Assembly: GCF_024449095.1 (NCBI RefSeq)
Contig: NZ_CP024627.1
Coordinates: forward strand, 1,922,001-1,986,000
DNA from: Vibrio coralliilyticus
GTDB lineage: Bacteria; Pseudomonadota; Gammaproteobacteria; Enterobacterales; Vibrionaceae
Length of the DNA: 64,000 nucleotides
Reading direction: 5' to 3'
The position numbers and the translations under genes are program-made. The notes under the pieces were generated by a model that had not been told where the DNA came from, made no database searches, and saw only the letters and a program-made list of their open reading frames with translations. Shown piece after piece: positions 7,585 through 16,093 of the stretch (the stretch's first letter is position 1; each line of letters starts with the position of its first letter).

Positions 7585-9316
7585 GTTTGGTGTACTGAAC
7601 TGGACCATTCTTGGCGGTTACATCGCCCTAACCTTAGTACTGGGCGCTGTGGTCGGCAAGAAAGTGACTTCGGCGAATCAGTTCGCGCTTGGTGATAAAA
7701 ATATCCCATGGTGGGCAATAGGTATTTCTGTTGTCTGTACCTATGTCAGTGCGATGTCGTTCTTGGGCGGTCCTGCATGGTCATACAAAGAAGGCTTGTC
7801 GGTTATCGCGATTCACCTTAACTACCCATTGGTGATCTTCTTTATCGTTGCTGTATTTATGCCATTCTTTTACAACAACGGGCTGACTTCTATCTACGAA
7901 TATCAGGAAAGACGTTTCGGCAAAGCATCACGTGTGACTTTATCGTTTATTTTCCTGATTAAGCAGGCGTTAAGCTCCGCTGCGGTATTGTACGCGACAG
8001 CGATGATACTGGAGTTCATCACAGGTATAGACGTGGTGTACTGCATCATGATCGTTACTGCCATTGCGCTGATTTATACCGTCATGGGTGGCATCGCCGC
8101 CGTTATCTGGACCGATGTAATTCAAGCTGTGATTCTGTTCATCGGCGCCTTCATCATTATCGAAGCCGTCTGGAACGGCATGCCACAGCCGATGACCGAA
8201 GTCATGGCTGGATTAAAAGCGAAAGGCATGACAGACGCTCTGCAAACCAGTATGGATTTAAGCCAAGTGACGACTATCTGGGCTGGGGTAATCGCTATGA
8301 CGATGTTCCACACAACGGTCTACGGTGGTAGCCAGATGATGGTTCAGCGCTGTATGGCAGCCAAAAGCATGGGGGATGCGAAGAAAGCCATGCTAATGAT
8401 GGGTTACGTCGCCTTCTTTATCTACTTCGTGTTCATTTTGCTTGGCGTTTTGTTTAACGCGTATTACGACGGTAAAGAATTCGAGAATGGCAATACCATC
8501 ATTCTTCATTACGCCACTGAGTACGGAATGCCGGGACTGATGGGTATCATTGCAGCAGCGATTCTGGCAGCAAGCATGTCGAGCCTTGACTCGGCATTTA
8601 ACTCGATGGCAACGGTGTCTGTCGCTGATTTTTACAAGCGCTTTTATAAGAAAAACGAGTCAGAAGAGCACTACCTGAAAGCATCTCGCGTCTTCACGGT
8701 TGCATGGGCGATTCTGGTCATCATTCCCGCTCTGATGTTCGCAACCAGCACAGGCTCAGTGCTAGAAGTGTTGAGTAAAGCCGGCTCTTACTTCGTGGGT
8801 GCGAGCTTTTGTATGTTTGTATTGGGTTTCTACTCAAAGCACATCACTGAAAAGGGCTTGCTTATTGGCGTCGTCGCAAGCTTTATTGCCATCTGGTATG
8901 TCGCGGTGGCGACCGATATCGCGTGGCCTTGGTACTGCGTGATTGGTGTCGTCGTCAACGCTGTTGTTGCTTATGTTGCAAGCTTGCTTCTGACAGGAAA
9001 GCAGCAAGAGATGCACCTATACACCATCAAAGGGCAACAGGCGGAATACGCTCGTCTGAACAAACCAGTTAAAGAGGATGGCTGGTACGTTATCCCTGGA
9101 AAAATAGACGCGCCATGCTACGGCTTGTTGGTCATGTTCGTCTTCTCACTAGTTCTACTGTGGGGAATCAACACCTTCACCGATAACGCACCAATGCTCA
9201 TCAACTTTGTTCGTGGCTGCTCGATTGTCGTTGCCATCAGTGTTGTTGCCTACGCTCTATATTCACTACGAGGTTCTAAAACGGTCAAACCGGAGCAGGT
9301 TGAAACGGTGGAATAG
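7577..9316 (+). CDS. sodium:solute symporter family transporter
   Basis: This 579-residue inner-membrane protein has about 13-14 hydrophobic segments and belongs to the SSS/SglT family. Cues are NWTILGGYIALTLVLGAVVGKK at the start, ANQFALGDKNIPWWAIGISVVCTYVSAMSFLGGPAWSY in helix 1-2, IYTVMGGIAAVIWTDVIQAVIL, and AAAILAASMSSLDSAFNSMATV, the conserved sodium-site helix. It probably imports a sugar, sugar acid or related solute with sodium. The island therefore has two unrelated uptake systems under similar operators. The start overlaps the preceding stop, with AGAAGGA at 7563-7569. Confidence 0.92.
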   Translation: MHEFGVLNWTILGGYIALTLVLGAVVGKKVTSANQFALGDKNIPWWAIGISVVCTYVSAMSFLGGPAWSYKEGLSVIAIHLNYPLVIFFIVAVFMPFFYNNGLTSIYEYQERRFGKASRVTLSFIFLIKQALSSAAVLYATAMILEFITGIDVVYCIMIVTAIALIYTVMGGIAAVIWTDVIQAVILFIGAFIIIEAVWNGMPQPMTEVMAGLKAKGMTDALQTSMDLSQVTTIWAGVIAMTMFHTTVYGGSQMMVQRCMAAKSMGDAKKAMLMMGYVAFFIYFVFILLGVLFNAYYDGKEFENGNTIILHYATEYGMPGLMGIIAAAILAASMSSLDSAFNSMATVSVADFYKRFYKKNESEEHYLKASRVFTVAWAILVIIPALMFATSTGSVLEVLSKAGSYFVGASFCMFVLGFYSKHITEKGLLIGVVASFIAIWYVAVATDIAWPWYCVIGVVVNAVVAYVASLLLTGKQQEMHLYTIKGQQAEYARLNKPVKEDGWYVIPGKIDAPCYGLLVMFVFSLVLLWGINTFTDNAPMLINFVRGCSIVVAISVVAYALYSLRGSKTVKPEQVETVE

Positions 9317-9353
9317 CTCTGGGTTGTACCCAATCAAAGTAGTCTAATAAACC

Positions 9354-9387
9354 AAAAGCCTTATTTTAACTTAAGTAAGGCTTTTTT
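9354..9387 (+). terminator. rho-independent terminator after the symporter
   Basis: AAAAGCCTTA pairs with TAAGGCTTTT, ending in six Ts (9382-9387). It closes the NTF2-symporter operon. Confidence 0.88.
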
Positions 9388-9455
9388 CTCTTTATGACTA
9401 CGTACCTATTTATGTTAGGCTTGCTGTGTTTTTGTCACTAGATGAACGATAGCCC

Positions 9456-10466
9456 ATGAACTCCACTAAGCAGACAATCACGTCAAAAGATGTCGCAAAA
9501 CTCGCCGGTGTTTCTCAATCAACCGTTTCTCGTGTTTTCGTTCCTGGCAGCTCAGTGTCAGAGAAAACAAAACAAAAAGTTTATGAAGCTGCTAAAGCGT
9601 TGAATTACCGTCCCAATGCGTTTGCTCGTAGTCTAACAACCAACGAGTCCAAACTTATCGGTTTGGTTTTTCCTGACGCCGATTATCCGATTCATATGAA
9701 AACCCTTCAGCTCATTTCGTCAGAACTGCAAAAACTGGGTTACTCAGCAGTTTTGATTCCGTGGCAGGTTGATGACAAAGAAAATCATTCTATTCCTAAT
9801 ATATTCCAGTACCGCGTGGATGGCGTGATTGCCGCTTCGGCCACGTTCAACAAAAGCCTCTATGAAGAGTGTGAAGAGTTCAATATTCCCATTGTTCAAT
9901 ACGCGCGTGTCGTCGAGGGAACCAAAAGTAGCTACGTGATCAGCGATAACTATGAAGCAGGCCAACAAGCCGCACAATTATTAGTTGAGTGCGGCGCGAA
10001 ACATCCCGTCTATCTAACAGGCGAAGTACCAACTTTCACCAATGATGAACGCCAAAAAGGCTTCTGTAGTGAGTTTGAAGATTTGACAAGTACGCTTCCT
10101 AAAGTTGTTGAAGCAAACTACGACTATACCGCCGCGCTTGACGATATTCGTCAGCTGCTAAAAAGAACAAAGCGCCCTGATGCAGTGTTCTGCGCGACGG
10201 ACAATCTGGCGATGGCGTTAATGGACGTCGCTCGCTATGAATTTGGCTTACGTATTCCTGAAGATTTACAGGTGATCGGTTTTGATAATATCCCTCAAAC
10301 CGAGTGGCTGAGTTACCAACTCACAACATTCAGGCAGGACTTCAAACGCCTAGCCAGAGAAAGCGTCAAAATTGTGGTAGATCAAATCAACGAGCAAAAC
10401 ACCAGCATGGTCAAAATGATGGTGCCAGTTAAACGGATTGAACGACGCACGACCAGCCGTGAGTGA
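9456..10466 (+). CDS. LacI-family transcriptional regulator
   Basis: This 336-residue repressor starts with MNSTKQTITSKDVAKLAGVSQSTVSRVF, a complete LacI helix-turn-helix. The hinge LNYRPNAFARSLTT and an effector domain ending in VIGFDNIPQTEW and LTTFRQDFKRLA follow. Its recognition helix (SQSTVSR) is the same as in the regulator at 988, so the two may bind related sites. The upstream ACTACGTACCTA at 9398-9409 shares only the TACGTA core with the operator set. It is downstream of the symporter but past a terminator, so it probably has its own promoter. Confidence 0.92.
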   Translation: MNSTKQTITSKDVAKLAGVSQSTVSRVFVPGSSVSEKTKQKVYEAAKALNYRPNAFARSLTTNESKLIGLVFPDADYPIHMKTLQLISSELQKLGYSAVLIPWQVDDKENHSIPNIFQYRVDGVIAASATFNKSLYEECEEFNIPIVQYARVVEGTKSSYVISDNYEAGQQAAQLLVECGAKHPVYLTGEVPTFTNDERQKGFCSEFEDLTSTLPKVVEANYDYTAALDDIRQLLKRTKRPDAVFCATDNLAMALMDVARYEFGLRIPEDLQVIGFDNIPQTEWLSYQLTTFRQDFKRLARESVKIVVDQINEQNTSMVKMMVPVKRIERRTTSRE

Positions 10467-10639
10467 GTCGCGGCTCATGCTTTTCTAGAATGATTCTGAA
10501 TGCTAAATGGGTAAAGCTGAGGTTGGGTAACTGAAGTGGTACCTTTACCAAATAAGATACCTACATTATGAGGGATATTAAGCGATTAAGAAGCTTCTAA
10601 TTTGCGTTGATGAAACGTTCAGCACTTGCGAACAAAGTC

Positions 10640-10804
10640 TCACACTTTTTTTTTCTGTTTAATATGCTCAGGGCTGCCTTCGGCCATAGAATCAAGCACT
10701 TCTTTCGCTTTATTATATTCGGCTACCATGAGAGAAAATCGCTCTTCGAAGTTACTTTTGCGAAGTTTCTTACTTGATTTTTTTAAAGGTTTTTTCATTT
10801 TCAT
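10640..10804 (-). CDS. small basic hypothetical protein (54 aa)
   Basis: This very basic 54-residue protein starts MKMKKPLKKSSKKLRKSN and ends EHIKQKKKV. The middle, about residues 19-46, reads as an amphipathic helix (FEERFSLMVAEYNKAKEVL). I do not recognise a family. The start ATG 10804 lies one base after the stop of the upstream small gene, so translation is probably coupled. An alternative ATG is two codons in. There is no signal peptide or membrane segment. The 170 bases between this gene and the LacI gene at 9456 hold nothing recognisable. Confidence 0.6.
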   Translation of the reverse strand: MKMKKPLKKSSKKLRKSNFEERFSLMVAEYNKAKEVLDSMAEGSPEHIKQKKKV

Positions 10805-10805
10805 C

Positions 10806-10952
10806 TCACAGTTCCCATAGCTTTTTTTGTTCTCGTTCTAATAAAATATTCTCAATCTTTTTTCTAACTGTGTGAATATTTTCTTTACGATCACCATTGG
10901 CATCGCTTTCTAAATTTTCTGTTTTCGATTTACGACCACTTGCTTTTTTCAA
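10806..10952 (-). CDS. small PA3496-like protein, TTG start (48 aa)
   Basis: This 48-residue protein starts at TTG 10952 behind an ideal AAAGGAG seven bases upstream. The amino half is charged and probably disordered (KKASGRKSKTENLESDANGD). The carboxy half, VRKKIENILLEREQKKLWEL, resembles the RRKIE..LEERRLRREL helix of small PA3496-type putative envelope integrity proteins; this is recognition by eye, not a search. It sits between two other small frames on the same strand, and the ribosome binding site lies in the end of the preceding gene. Confidence 0.65.
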   Translation of the reverse strand: MKKASGRKSKTENLESDANGDRKENIHTVRKKIENILLEREQKKLWEL

Positions 10953-10955
10953 AGC

Positions 10956-11258
10956 CTAATCTCCTTTGCCTGATGAAAGATAAAAGTGTCCCAAGACCAT
11001 ACCTTGTGAACTTTTTATTTCCCCAGTATTTTCGAATTCACAGAATGTGAAATTCAAGTCAAGGCAGTGAGTATGTACTCTCGGGAGGATATGACGCCTT
11101 AAAACGTCGCTATTGAGTTGGTTTATGGTCGATGACCAAGAGTCTTTATTGTGATTAAGGTAATATTTAATTTGGTACAATTAGCTTTTCTCTTTAGGTA
11201 TTCTCTGCTCACGCAATACGTAATACCAATATGTTTTTCGATTACTTCTTCTATTCAT
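10956..11258 (-). pseudogene. 100-codon small gene with an internal TAA
   Basis: ATG 11258 has a strong AAGGAG and opens a frame for MNRRSNRKTYWYYVLREQ and so on, which stops at TAA 11181-11183 after 25 codons. The very next codon, TTG 11180, is in the same frame and runs 74 codons more (LYQIKYYLNHNKDSW... to SSGKGD) to 10956. Three explanations fit: one gene broken by a single nonsense change; a 25-residue leader followed by a separately started 74-residue protein (AAAGAG lies nine bases before the TTG); or readthrough. The downstream half has ordinary protein composition (ILPRVHTHCLDLNFTF). I do not recognise the family. Confidence 0.55.
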
Positions 11259-11286
11259 TTCACTCCTTAATAAGTGATTAAAGGGA

Positions 11287-11322
11287 GAGATCTCGCCATA
11301 ACTAGGAAGCTAGCAAGATCTC
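11287..11322 (-). terminator. hairpin downstream of the cold-shock gene
   Basis: On the minus strand GAGATCTTGC pairs with GCGAGATCTC (one G-T pair). Only CTCCCTTT follows, so termination is probably partial and the small genes may be read from the cold-shock promoter. Confidence 0.5.
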
Positions 11323-11332
11323 ACCAAAATTC

Positions 11333-11545
11333 TTACAGTACTGTAACGTTAGCTGCTTGTGGGCCTTTGCCGCCCTGCTCTACGTTAAAAGATACTTTTT
11401 GGCCTTCAGCTAAAGTTTTAAAGCCATCACTAGCAATAGATCTAAAGTGAACAAATAGATCAGCACTTCCATTATCAGGTGTGATAAATCCGAAGCCTTT
11501 TGTTTCGTTAAACCATTTTACTGCGCCAGTTGTTTTATTTGACAT
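11333..11545 (-). CDS. cold-shock protein, CspA family
   Basis: This 70-residue single cold-shock domain binds single-stranded nucleic acid and melts RNA structure. Both RNA-binding motifs are present: RNP1 as KGFGFI (residues 16-21) and RNP2 as [13 protein letters not shown] and [14 protein letters not shown] complete the family pattern. The start is ATG 11545 because the in-frame extension is not protein-like and the family begins at [13 protein letters not shown]. The leader back to about 11700 has no gene and could be the long structured 5' region common in csp genes. Which csp paralogue this is cannot be settled here. Confidence 0.95.
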   Translation of the reverse strand: MSNKTTGAVKWFNETKGFGFITPDNGSADLFVHFRSIASDGFKTLAEGQKVSFNVEQGGKGPQAANVTVL

Positions 11546-11868
11546 GTATATCTCGATAGATTGAGTTGAAAATAGAGCTACTAAATAAGGAATGAAGAAA
11601 AAGGTATCGCAGGATAGATATGACGAGTCAAATCGAAAAAAACTGAGAAGATCTTGAACTAAATAAGTTATCAATAGCTCACTGTTTTGAGCTGGTAGCC
11701 ACTATACACTGTATGAGCACAATAGATACCTATTTATTTGATTATTTTTAATATCTTTACAAATCAACAAGTTAAAAATAAGCACAATCTACTTAAAACG
11801 ATGATAACTTCTATCGACTCAGGTCTGCATCTCGACCACTGTTGCATGGCGGCCGAGATGCACACTTA

Positions 11869-12489
11869 TCAAGACTCTACAAACTGTAGCCCCATCACCC
11901 AATCAGACACTTTGACAAAGTTAAGCGTATCGACGTTGTGTTTCTTAAACACTTTCACTACTTTCTCATGCATCATAATATGAGGGTAACTACTGAATTT
12001 AGGCATAAAGATCAAACGCTCTTTTTCTGGCACTTCCTCTAACTTTTCATCACTCAAACAGTATTTTTGAATTTTCTGCCCCTCTCTATTAGGGTTTCTT
12101 TTCCTAATAGCACACCTATCCATATCCAACACATCCATTTTTTCAAATACGTTAAACACCCAGTAGTCGTCATGACTGTTACCGTTATCATCTACAATCA
12201 CACCGGGGTAAACCTGACAACATGCATTGTCTATATTGCCAAGGGATTGTTTAATTTCATCAGAAAATACTGGATAAGCGATGCTCATATGCGCTTGCTT
12301 AATTGGCCGAAATAGCCCTCTCGCCAAATCTTCTTCGCGATAGGCGTTGACAAAAAACATTGGTTCACTTCCAGTCAACTTGGTGTACTCATAATCACGA
12401 TGGTCCGAACGGTCATGCGTAGTTAGGTATAAAGTGTTTTCATCATAACTTTTAAAAACTATATAGTATTGATCGTTATATTTGCTCAT
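11869..12489 (-). CDS. Imm11-like (DUF1629) immunity protein
   Basis: This 206-residue protein is the probable cytoplasmic immunity partner of the nuclease encoded just upstream. It resembles the MXAN_0049/DUF1629 immunity family, mainly in the closing segment with its aromatic and acidic residues (VVKVFKKHNVDTLNFVKVSDW) and its all-alpha/beta soluble composition without a signal peptide. ATG 12489 overlaps the toxin stop in ATGA, the usual tight coupling of toxin and antidote. It should bind and block the AHH nuclease; this is inferred from position and family. Confidence 0.7.
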   Translation of the reverse strand: MSKYNDQYYIVFKSYDENTLYLTTHDRSDHRDYEYTKLTGSEPMFFVNAYREEDLARGLFRPIKQAHMSIAYPVFSDEIKQSLGNIDNACCQVYPGVIVDDNGNSHDDYWVFNVFEKMDVLDMDRCAIRKRNPNREGQKIQKYCLSDEKLEEVPEKERLIFMPKFSSYPHIMMHEKVVKVFKKHNVDTLNFVKVSDWVMGLQFVES

Positions 12490-13229
12490 TGTCCTACCTT
12501 GGGTGTCCATCTGTTGCTTTGGTACGTAATCGTTTTAGTGTTCCACGGGGAATTACTAGTTTGATAGCGCTTGTCTTTGCCATCTCTGCCATTCCCTTTA
12601 TAGTGAAGCCTATCGCTAGTGCAGTATGTCTCAGAATTTTCCTCAGCAGTATTAACATCAAACTGGCAAGCACAGCCAGGTCCTCCTGAAATAAAATAGT
12701 GAGAGATTTTAGTTAATGGTAATGAATAGAACTTACCATCAACAACTAGATTTATGTCATCAAGAATGTCTTCACTAATCGGGTCTAGGAGTTTATGAAT
12801 ATCTGATTCTGTTTCTGTTTTCTTAGTTTTTCCGTAGCATTCTTTGATCTTTTTCCTTATCTCAGGATCTGTTAGCTCTCCAGAAACATAATCATGATAC
12901 GGTTCTTCCCTAGGCCGACTAAACGTATGATCTCCTCTATGCAACTGACAATGAAGCTGGCATGCTCCTGGCAGTGTAGCTGGAAGTCCAACTAAGTTTG
13001 ATAATTGGTTGATATCATAGCCTTTATTCACTAGGTTTTTCCCCAACTTGCTTATCTTCACCGCTTCTGCAGAAATAAGGTGATGGGTATCCATATGGAT
13101 ACCATTGTTGTAAGGGTGACTAGGCAACTTCTTTACGTTAGTTACCCAACGCTTACGATAGCCTTTTTTTTCAATTGTGCCATTAACAAAATCGGACTCG
13201 GCCGCTTCCTGACTCATCAGTGTGCCCAT
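12486..13229 (-). CDS. AHH-type nuclease toxin of a T6SS effector
   Basis: This 247-residue protein is a probable HNH/AHH-fold nuclease. The core is HMDTHHLIS (His49, His50) followed by GLPATLPGACQLHCQLHRGDH (His93, His97, His101) and YHDYV (His112), in the order seen in AHH toxins. Its reading frame is the same as that of the PAAR-like carrier upstream; only a TAG and four codons separate them. ATG 13229 has an AGGA about 11 bases upstream, so separate initiation is possible but weak. MSQ at 13217 is an alternative start. It overlaps its immunity gene by four bases. It would act inside rival cells after delivery. Confidence 0.75.
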   Translation of the reverse strand: MGTLMSQEAAESDFVNGTIEKKGYRKRWVTNVKKLPSHPYNNGIHMDTHHLISAEAVKISKLGKNLVNKGYDINQLSNLVGLPATLPGACQLHCQLHRGDHTFSRPREEPYHDYVSGELTDPEIRKKIKECYGKTKKTETESDIHKLLDPISEDILDDINLVVDGKFYSLPLTKISHYFISGGPGCACQFDVNTAEENSETYCTSDRLHYKGNGRDGKDKRYQTSNSPWNTKTITYQSNRWTPKVGQ

Positions 13230-13241
13230 AGATAATTCATC

Positions 13242-16064
13242 CTATACGTAGTCAATTTCACCCCGGTACAGCCGAGGTGTGTTATGTTCTTCACTCTTAC
13301 ACAGTCGACATTTACCGTTTCTAGGCTCATGTTCCTCTTCCACTTGAGCAGTATCATTAACCCGTTTGTCTGGTATGGCTGATTTGCGGCGCAATGCCAA
13401 ATGGCCCGCTAACTTGTCGTAATCTGGTAAGATATCGACTAAGCCATCCATAGTACTAGTAAAGGTTTTTAGTGCTTGTGCGGCGTGAGAGACTGCCCCA
13501 ACCTTTTTGACACCCAAGGTAAATTTCGCTGTGACCGTGGCAATTCTGGCGGCTGCCCCTGCTGGCCCCGTTAGCAAGCCAATCACTATGGTTAACACCA
13601 CTTCAATGGCAATGTACGCTGCCGCTTTACCTACGTAGTAGAAATAGAAGTTAGGCGGGATAGCTTCAATAATAAGGTTCAAGTATGTAAAGAAAGGCAA
13701 GATGCTGTTGTCATCATTAATCAACGCCAAGGCTTTAGGGAAAAACTCACTCTCCTTGATTTCCATTGCCCACTCAGGGTCAAACTCCATCACGACAGTA
13801 TCAACGAACTGTTCTACTCCTTTCACATCGTTGTTGGTAAAGAGCGTAGGCAAGTTCCAAATCGCTTCTCTGTGTCTTGCAATACACTTAATCTTACGAG
13901 CAATATCATCTGAGCCTTCATTCCACCATAGCTGCACTTCATCGATGGCCTCATCAATGCTTTCGTACGCATCCACACTGGCTGCAAAGAGTAAGTTAGG
14001 CGCAATACTGGAAATATAGGCCGCCTGTTTTACCCAGCTTGGTAAATCGCTTTGAGCTAACTGAGCTTCCGTTCCTTTCATCGCATCAGCGGTGTACTTT
14101 TCCAATGCATTGTATTTTTGATTGGCGTAAATATAGAGCTTATCAAAACCATCGGTGGTAGCATCGGCTAGGGTATGGCCCATATCGCCCCAGACTTCGG
14201 GAGAGAAAAGTTCCACCACATCAGCTCCCCAAGCTTTAGCCCCTTCAAGCACACCATCACCCAAACAGAGTACGCCTTCTTCGTCCCATTGTTTCTGGAA
14301 ACCTGACATATCCTGAGCAACAGTGTTTAAAAGGCCATCCAAATAGGTTTCTATAGCTTCCTGCTGTTTTGCTATCTTATCTTCAATCCCTGGTTCACCT
14401 TCATACTCGATAGTGACAGAGCCAGTGTTAGGCTTGAGGTCGTCGACCACCAACACTCCTCCTTCTGTCTTCTGAGTCTCCAACGCCAGATCCATCGTTT
14501 CTGATACTGTACTTCTTTGTGGCGATGGGTTGAGCTCTAACTTGTCTTTATGGGGAACGGAGCCATTGGCTATCACTTTGAGGTTTTTGGCGTAAACAGG
14601 CGTTCCCCACAGGTCATCGTGAACGGCACGGATCTTAATCCACTTCTGTTCCTCAAGATCTATCTTGGGGATAGCATTCACCACCACTTCAATAGTCCCT
14701 GCTTCAGCAGAATAAACATGGTCAGGCGCTTGAATGACCGAGACAGCCGACACATCACTCATAAGTTGGTTAGCTTTCTTCTCCATACGCTTGAAAGCTT
14801 GACCGAGGTTATCGGACAGCTTTTTAGCATAGGTATCAATGGTACTAACATGCTTCTCATAGATATCAGAAGACAAGTAAACATAATTCAACCGACTGGC
14901 TTCGGACTTCAGGGATTCAACACGCCCCTTTATCTTACTAAGCAGACCTTCAAGCTCAGAGTTAAGTGTCTTCTTCGCCTTATCCCAAGAGTAGTTGTTG
15001 ATAAAAACCTGCGGGTTACCTTTGCCACGAGCGCGCATGTAAGCCAGCATACGGTCAGCGGTTTCATGCTTGGGTAAACGAAATAAGACAGAGAGTATTT
15101 CCCCTTCTTCCATCACCATTGGTAAGCCGTTCGCCAGTACACTGTCAAAACTGGTATCGGAGAGACTATCAATTCCCGCGATTAGCGATTCTGCCAATAC
15201 GCTGAACTGAAAATCAGGGTGTCTAAATTCGAAGTGGGCTTTCGTTTCGGCTTTTACAATATCGGCAAAATACCGGTCAGCGGTGAGGCTAGGCCCCATG
15301 GTTCCCCAGCCTTCTACTGGCGGGGCAATACGGTTCGGGTGCCAGAAAGTTTGCTGTCCCTGAGCAGACCTATCAAAAAAGTCATAGTCATTGTAATCCG
15401 GCAAGTAGTGCGGGTTGGTGATACGAACAGGAGTTGTGACAAATTCATCGGTACTCTCTTTGGCAAGAATTTTGATTTGACCGGGCTTTAAGCCTGATAC
15501 TTTGCTCTTACCAGAGTCATCAAAATGACCGGGAGACAGAGCGCCACCAGAAACATCGGTAATGTCAAAGTCTGCATTTTTCAGTAGCGTTCCATCCGGG
15601 TACCTTGCCTTAACGTAGACGGTATAAGTCCCTTCTTCATCTTCACTCACAGTAACCGATGGGTTTTGCACTCCACCAAGGCACATAGTGTTAGCCTTGT
15701 TCATCGTCATTTGGTCAGAAAGTCTTGCGACACCTTTCCCTTCGATGACCACATTCGGTGATGCGGATATGAATTCCGCCTCGGATTCTATCGTACCCGA
15801 TGCCACACCTTTTTTGTCCCCTCCGGCATCACCCGTACTTTTAGCAAATTTACTGCCCTTTAAAGCAATGCTGTTACCACCGTCCGCTGTGACTGTCGTG
15901 GTACCTTCGACTAAATCCGCTGACTTAGCGTTGTTACCATATGGAATAGGCACAACTGAAGGGCCTACAGTTGTAAGGCACACATCAGGCAAAGTGGCGT
16001 TAGCCTCCCCACCCGAGCCTTTATGGACGATACTGAGCCCATTCGCATTGATAGTGACTGACAT
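13242..16064 (-). CDS. PAAR-like (DUF4150) T6SS effector carrier
   Basis: This 940-residue protein starts with a DUF4150/PAAR-like module (residues 1-135). Cues are LPDVCLTTVGPSVVPIPYGNNAKSADL, GNSIALKGSKFAKSTGDAGG and the NTMCLGG end, which should form the spike tip on VgrG. A beta-sandwich-like segment (about 140-215), a long helical part with possible coiled coil (370-440) and a hydrophobic stretch near 800-850 (KAAAYIAIEVVLTIVIGLL) follow. The tail has a CRLC pair. It stops at TAG 13242-13244, immediately before an in-frame AHH nuclease. In known effectors of this type the nuclease is the carboxy-terminal domain of the same chain. The base change or readthrough question is treated under findings. 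Confidence 0.82.
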   Translation of the reverse strand: MSVTINANGLSIVHKGSGGEANATLPDVCLTTVGPSVVPIPYGNNAKSADLVEGTTTVTADGGNSIALKGSKFAKSTGDAGGDKKGVASGTIESEAEFISASPNVVIEGKGVARLSDQMTMNKANTMCLGGVQNPSVTVSEDEEGTYTVYVKARYPDGTLLKNADFDITDVSGGALSPGHFDDSGKSKVSGLKPGQIKILAKESTDEFVTTPVRITNPHYLPDYNDYDFFDRSAQGQQTFWHPNRIAPPVEGWGTMGPSLTADRYFADIVKAETKAHFEFRHPDFQFSVLAESLIAGIDSLSDTSFDSVLANGLPMVMEEGEILSVLFRLPKHETADRMLAYMRARGKGNPQVFINNYSWDKAKKTLNSELEGLLSKIKGRVESLKSEASRLNYVYLSSDIYEKHVSTIDTYAKKLSDNLGQAFKRMEKKANQLMSDVSAVSVIQAPDHVYSAEAGTIEVVVNAIPKIDLEEQKWIKIRAVHDDLWGTPVYAKNLKVIANGSVPHKDKLELNPSPQRSTVSETMDLALETQKTEGGVLVVDDLKPNTGSVTIEYEGEPGIEDKIAKQQEAIETYLDGLLNTVAQDMSGFQKQWDEEGVLCLGDGVLEGAKAWGADVVELFSPEVWGDMGHTLADATTDGFDKLYIYANQKYNALEKYTADAMKGTEAQLAQSDLPSWVKQAAYISSIAPNLLFAASVDAYESIDEAIDEVQLWWNEGSDDIARKIKCIARHREAIWNLPTLFTNNDVKGVEQFVDTVVMEFDPEWAMEIKESEFFPKALALINDDNSILPFFTYLNLIIEAIPPNFYFYYVGKAAAYIAIEVVLTIVIGLLTGPAGAAARIATVTAKFTLGVKKVGAVSHAAQALKTFTSTMDGLVDILPDYDKLAGHLALRRKSAIPDKRVNDTAQVEEEHEPRNGKCRLCKSEEHNTPRLYRGEIDYV

Positions 16065-16093
16065 ATCTACTCCTAGTTATCTCTTATCTACAG

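Noticed and set aside
9391..9410. possible fifth operator upstream of the second LacI gene
   Set aside because: Only TACGTA and a few outer bases match (about 9 of 16), within chance for an AT-rich gap.
11826..11862. inverted repeat TGCATCTCG/CGAGATGCA downstream of the immunity gene as a mobile-element end
   Set aside because: No partner copy at the other side of the T6SS module and no target duplication was seen. It is probably a simple transcript-end hairpin.
14550..15077. 175-codon plus-strand frame opposite the PAAR-like carrier gene
   Set aside because: It is antisense to a clear coding region, has no ribosome binding site and no family-like sequence. Other plus-strand frames across 13.7-16.1 kb are the same kind of shadow.
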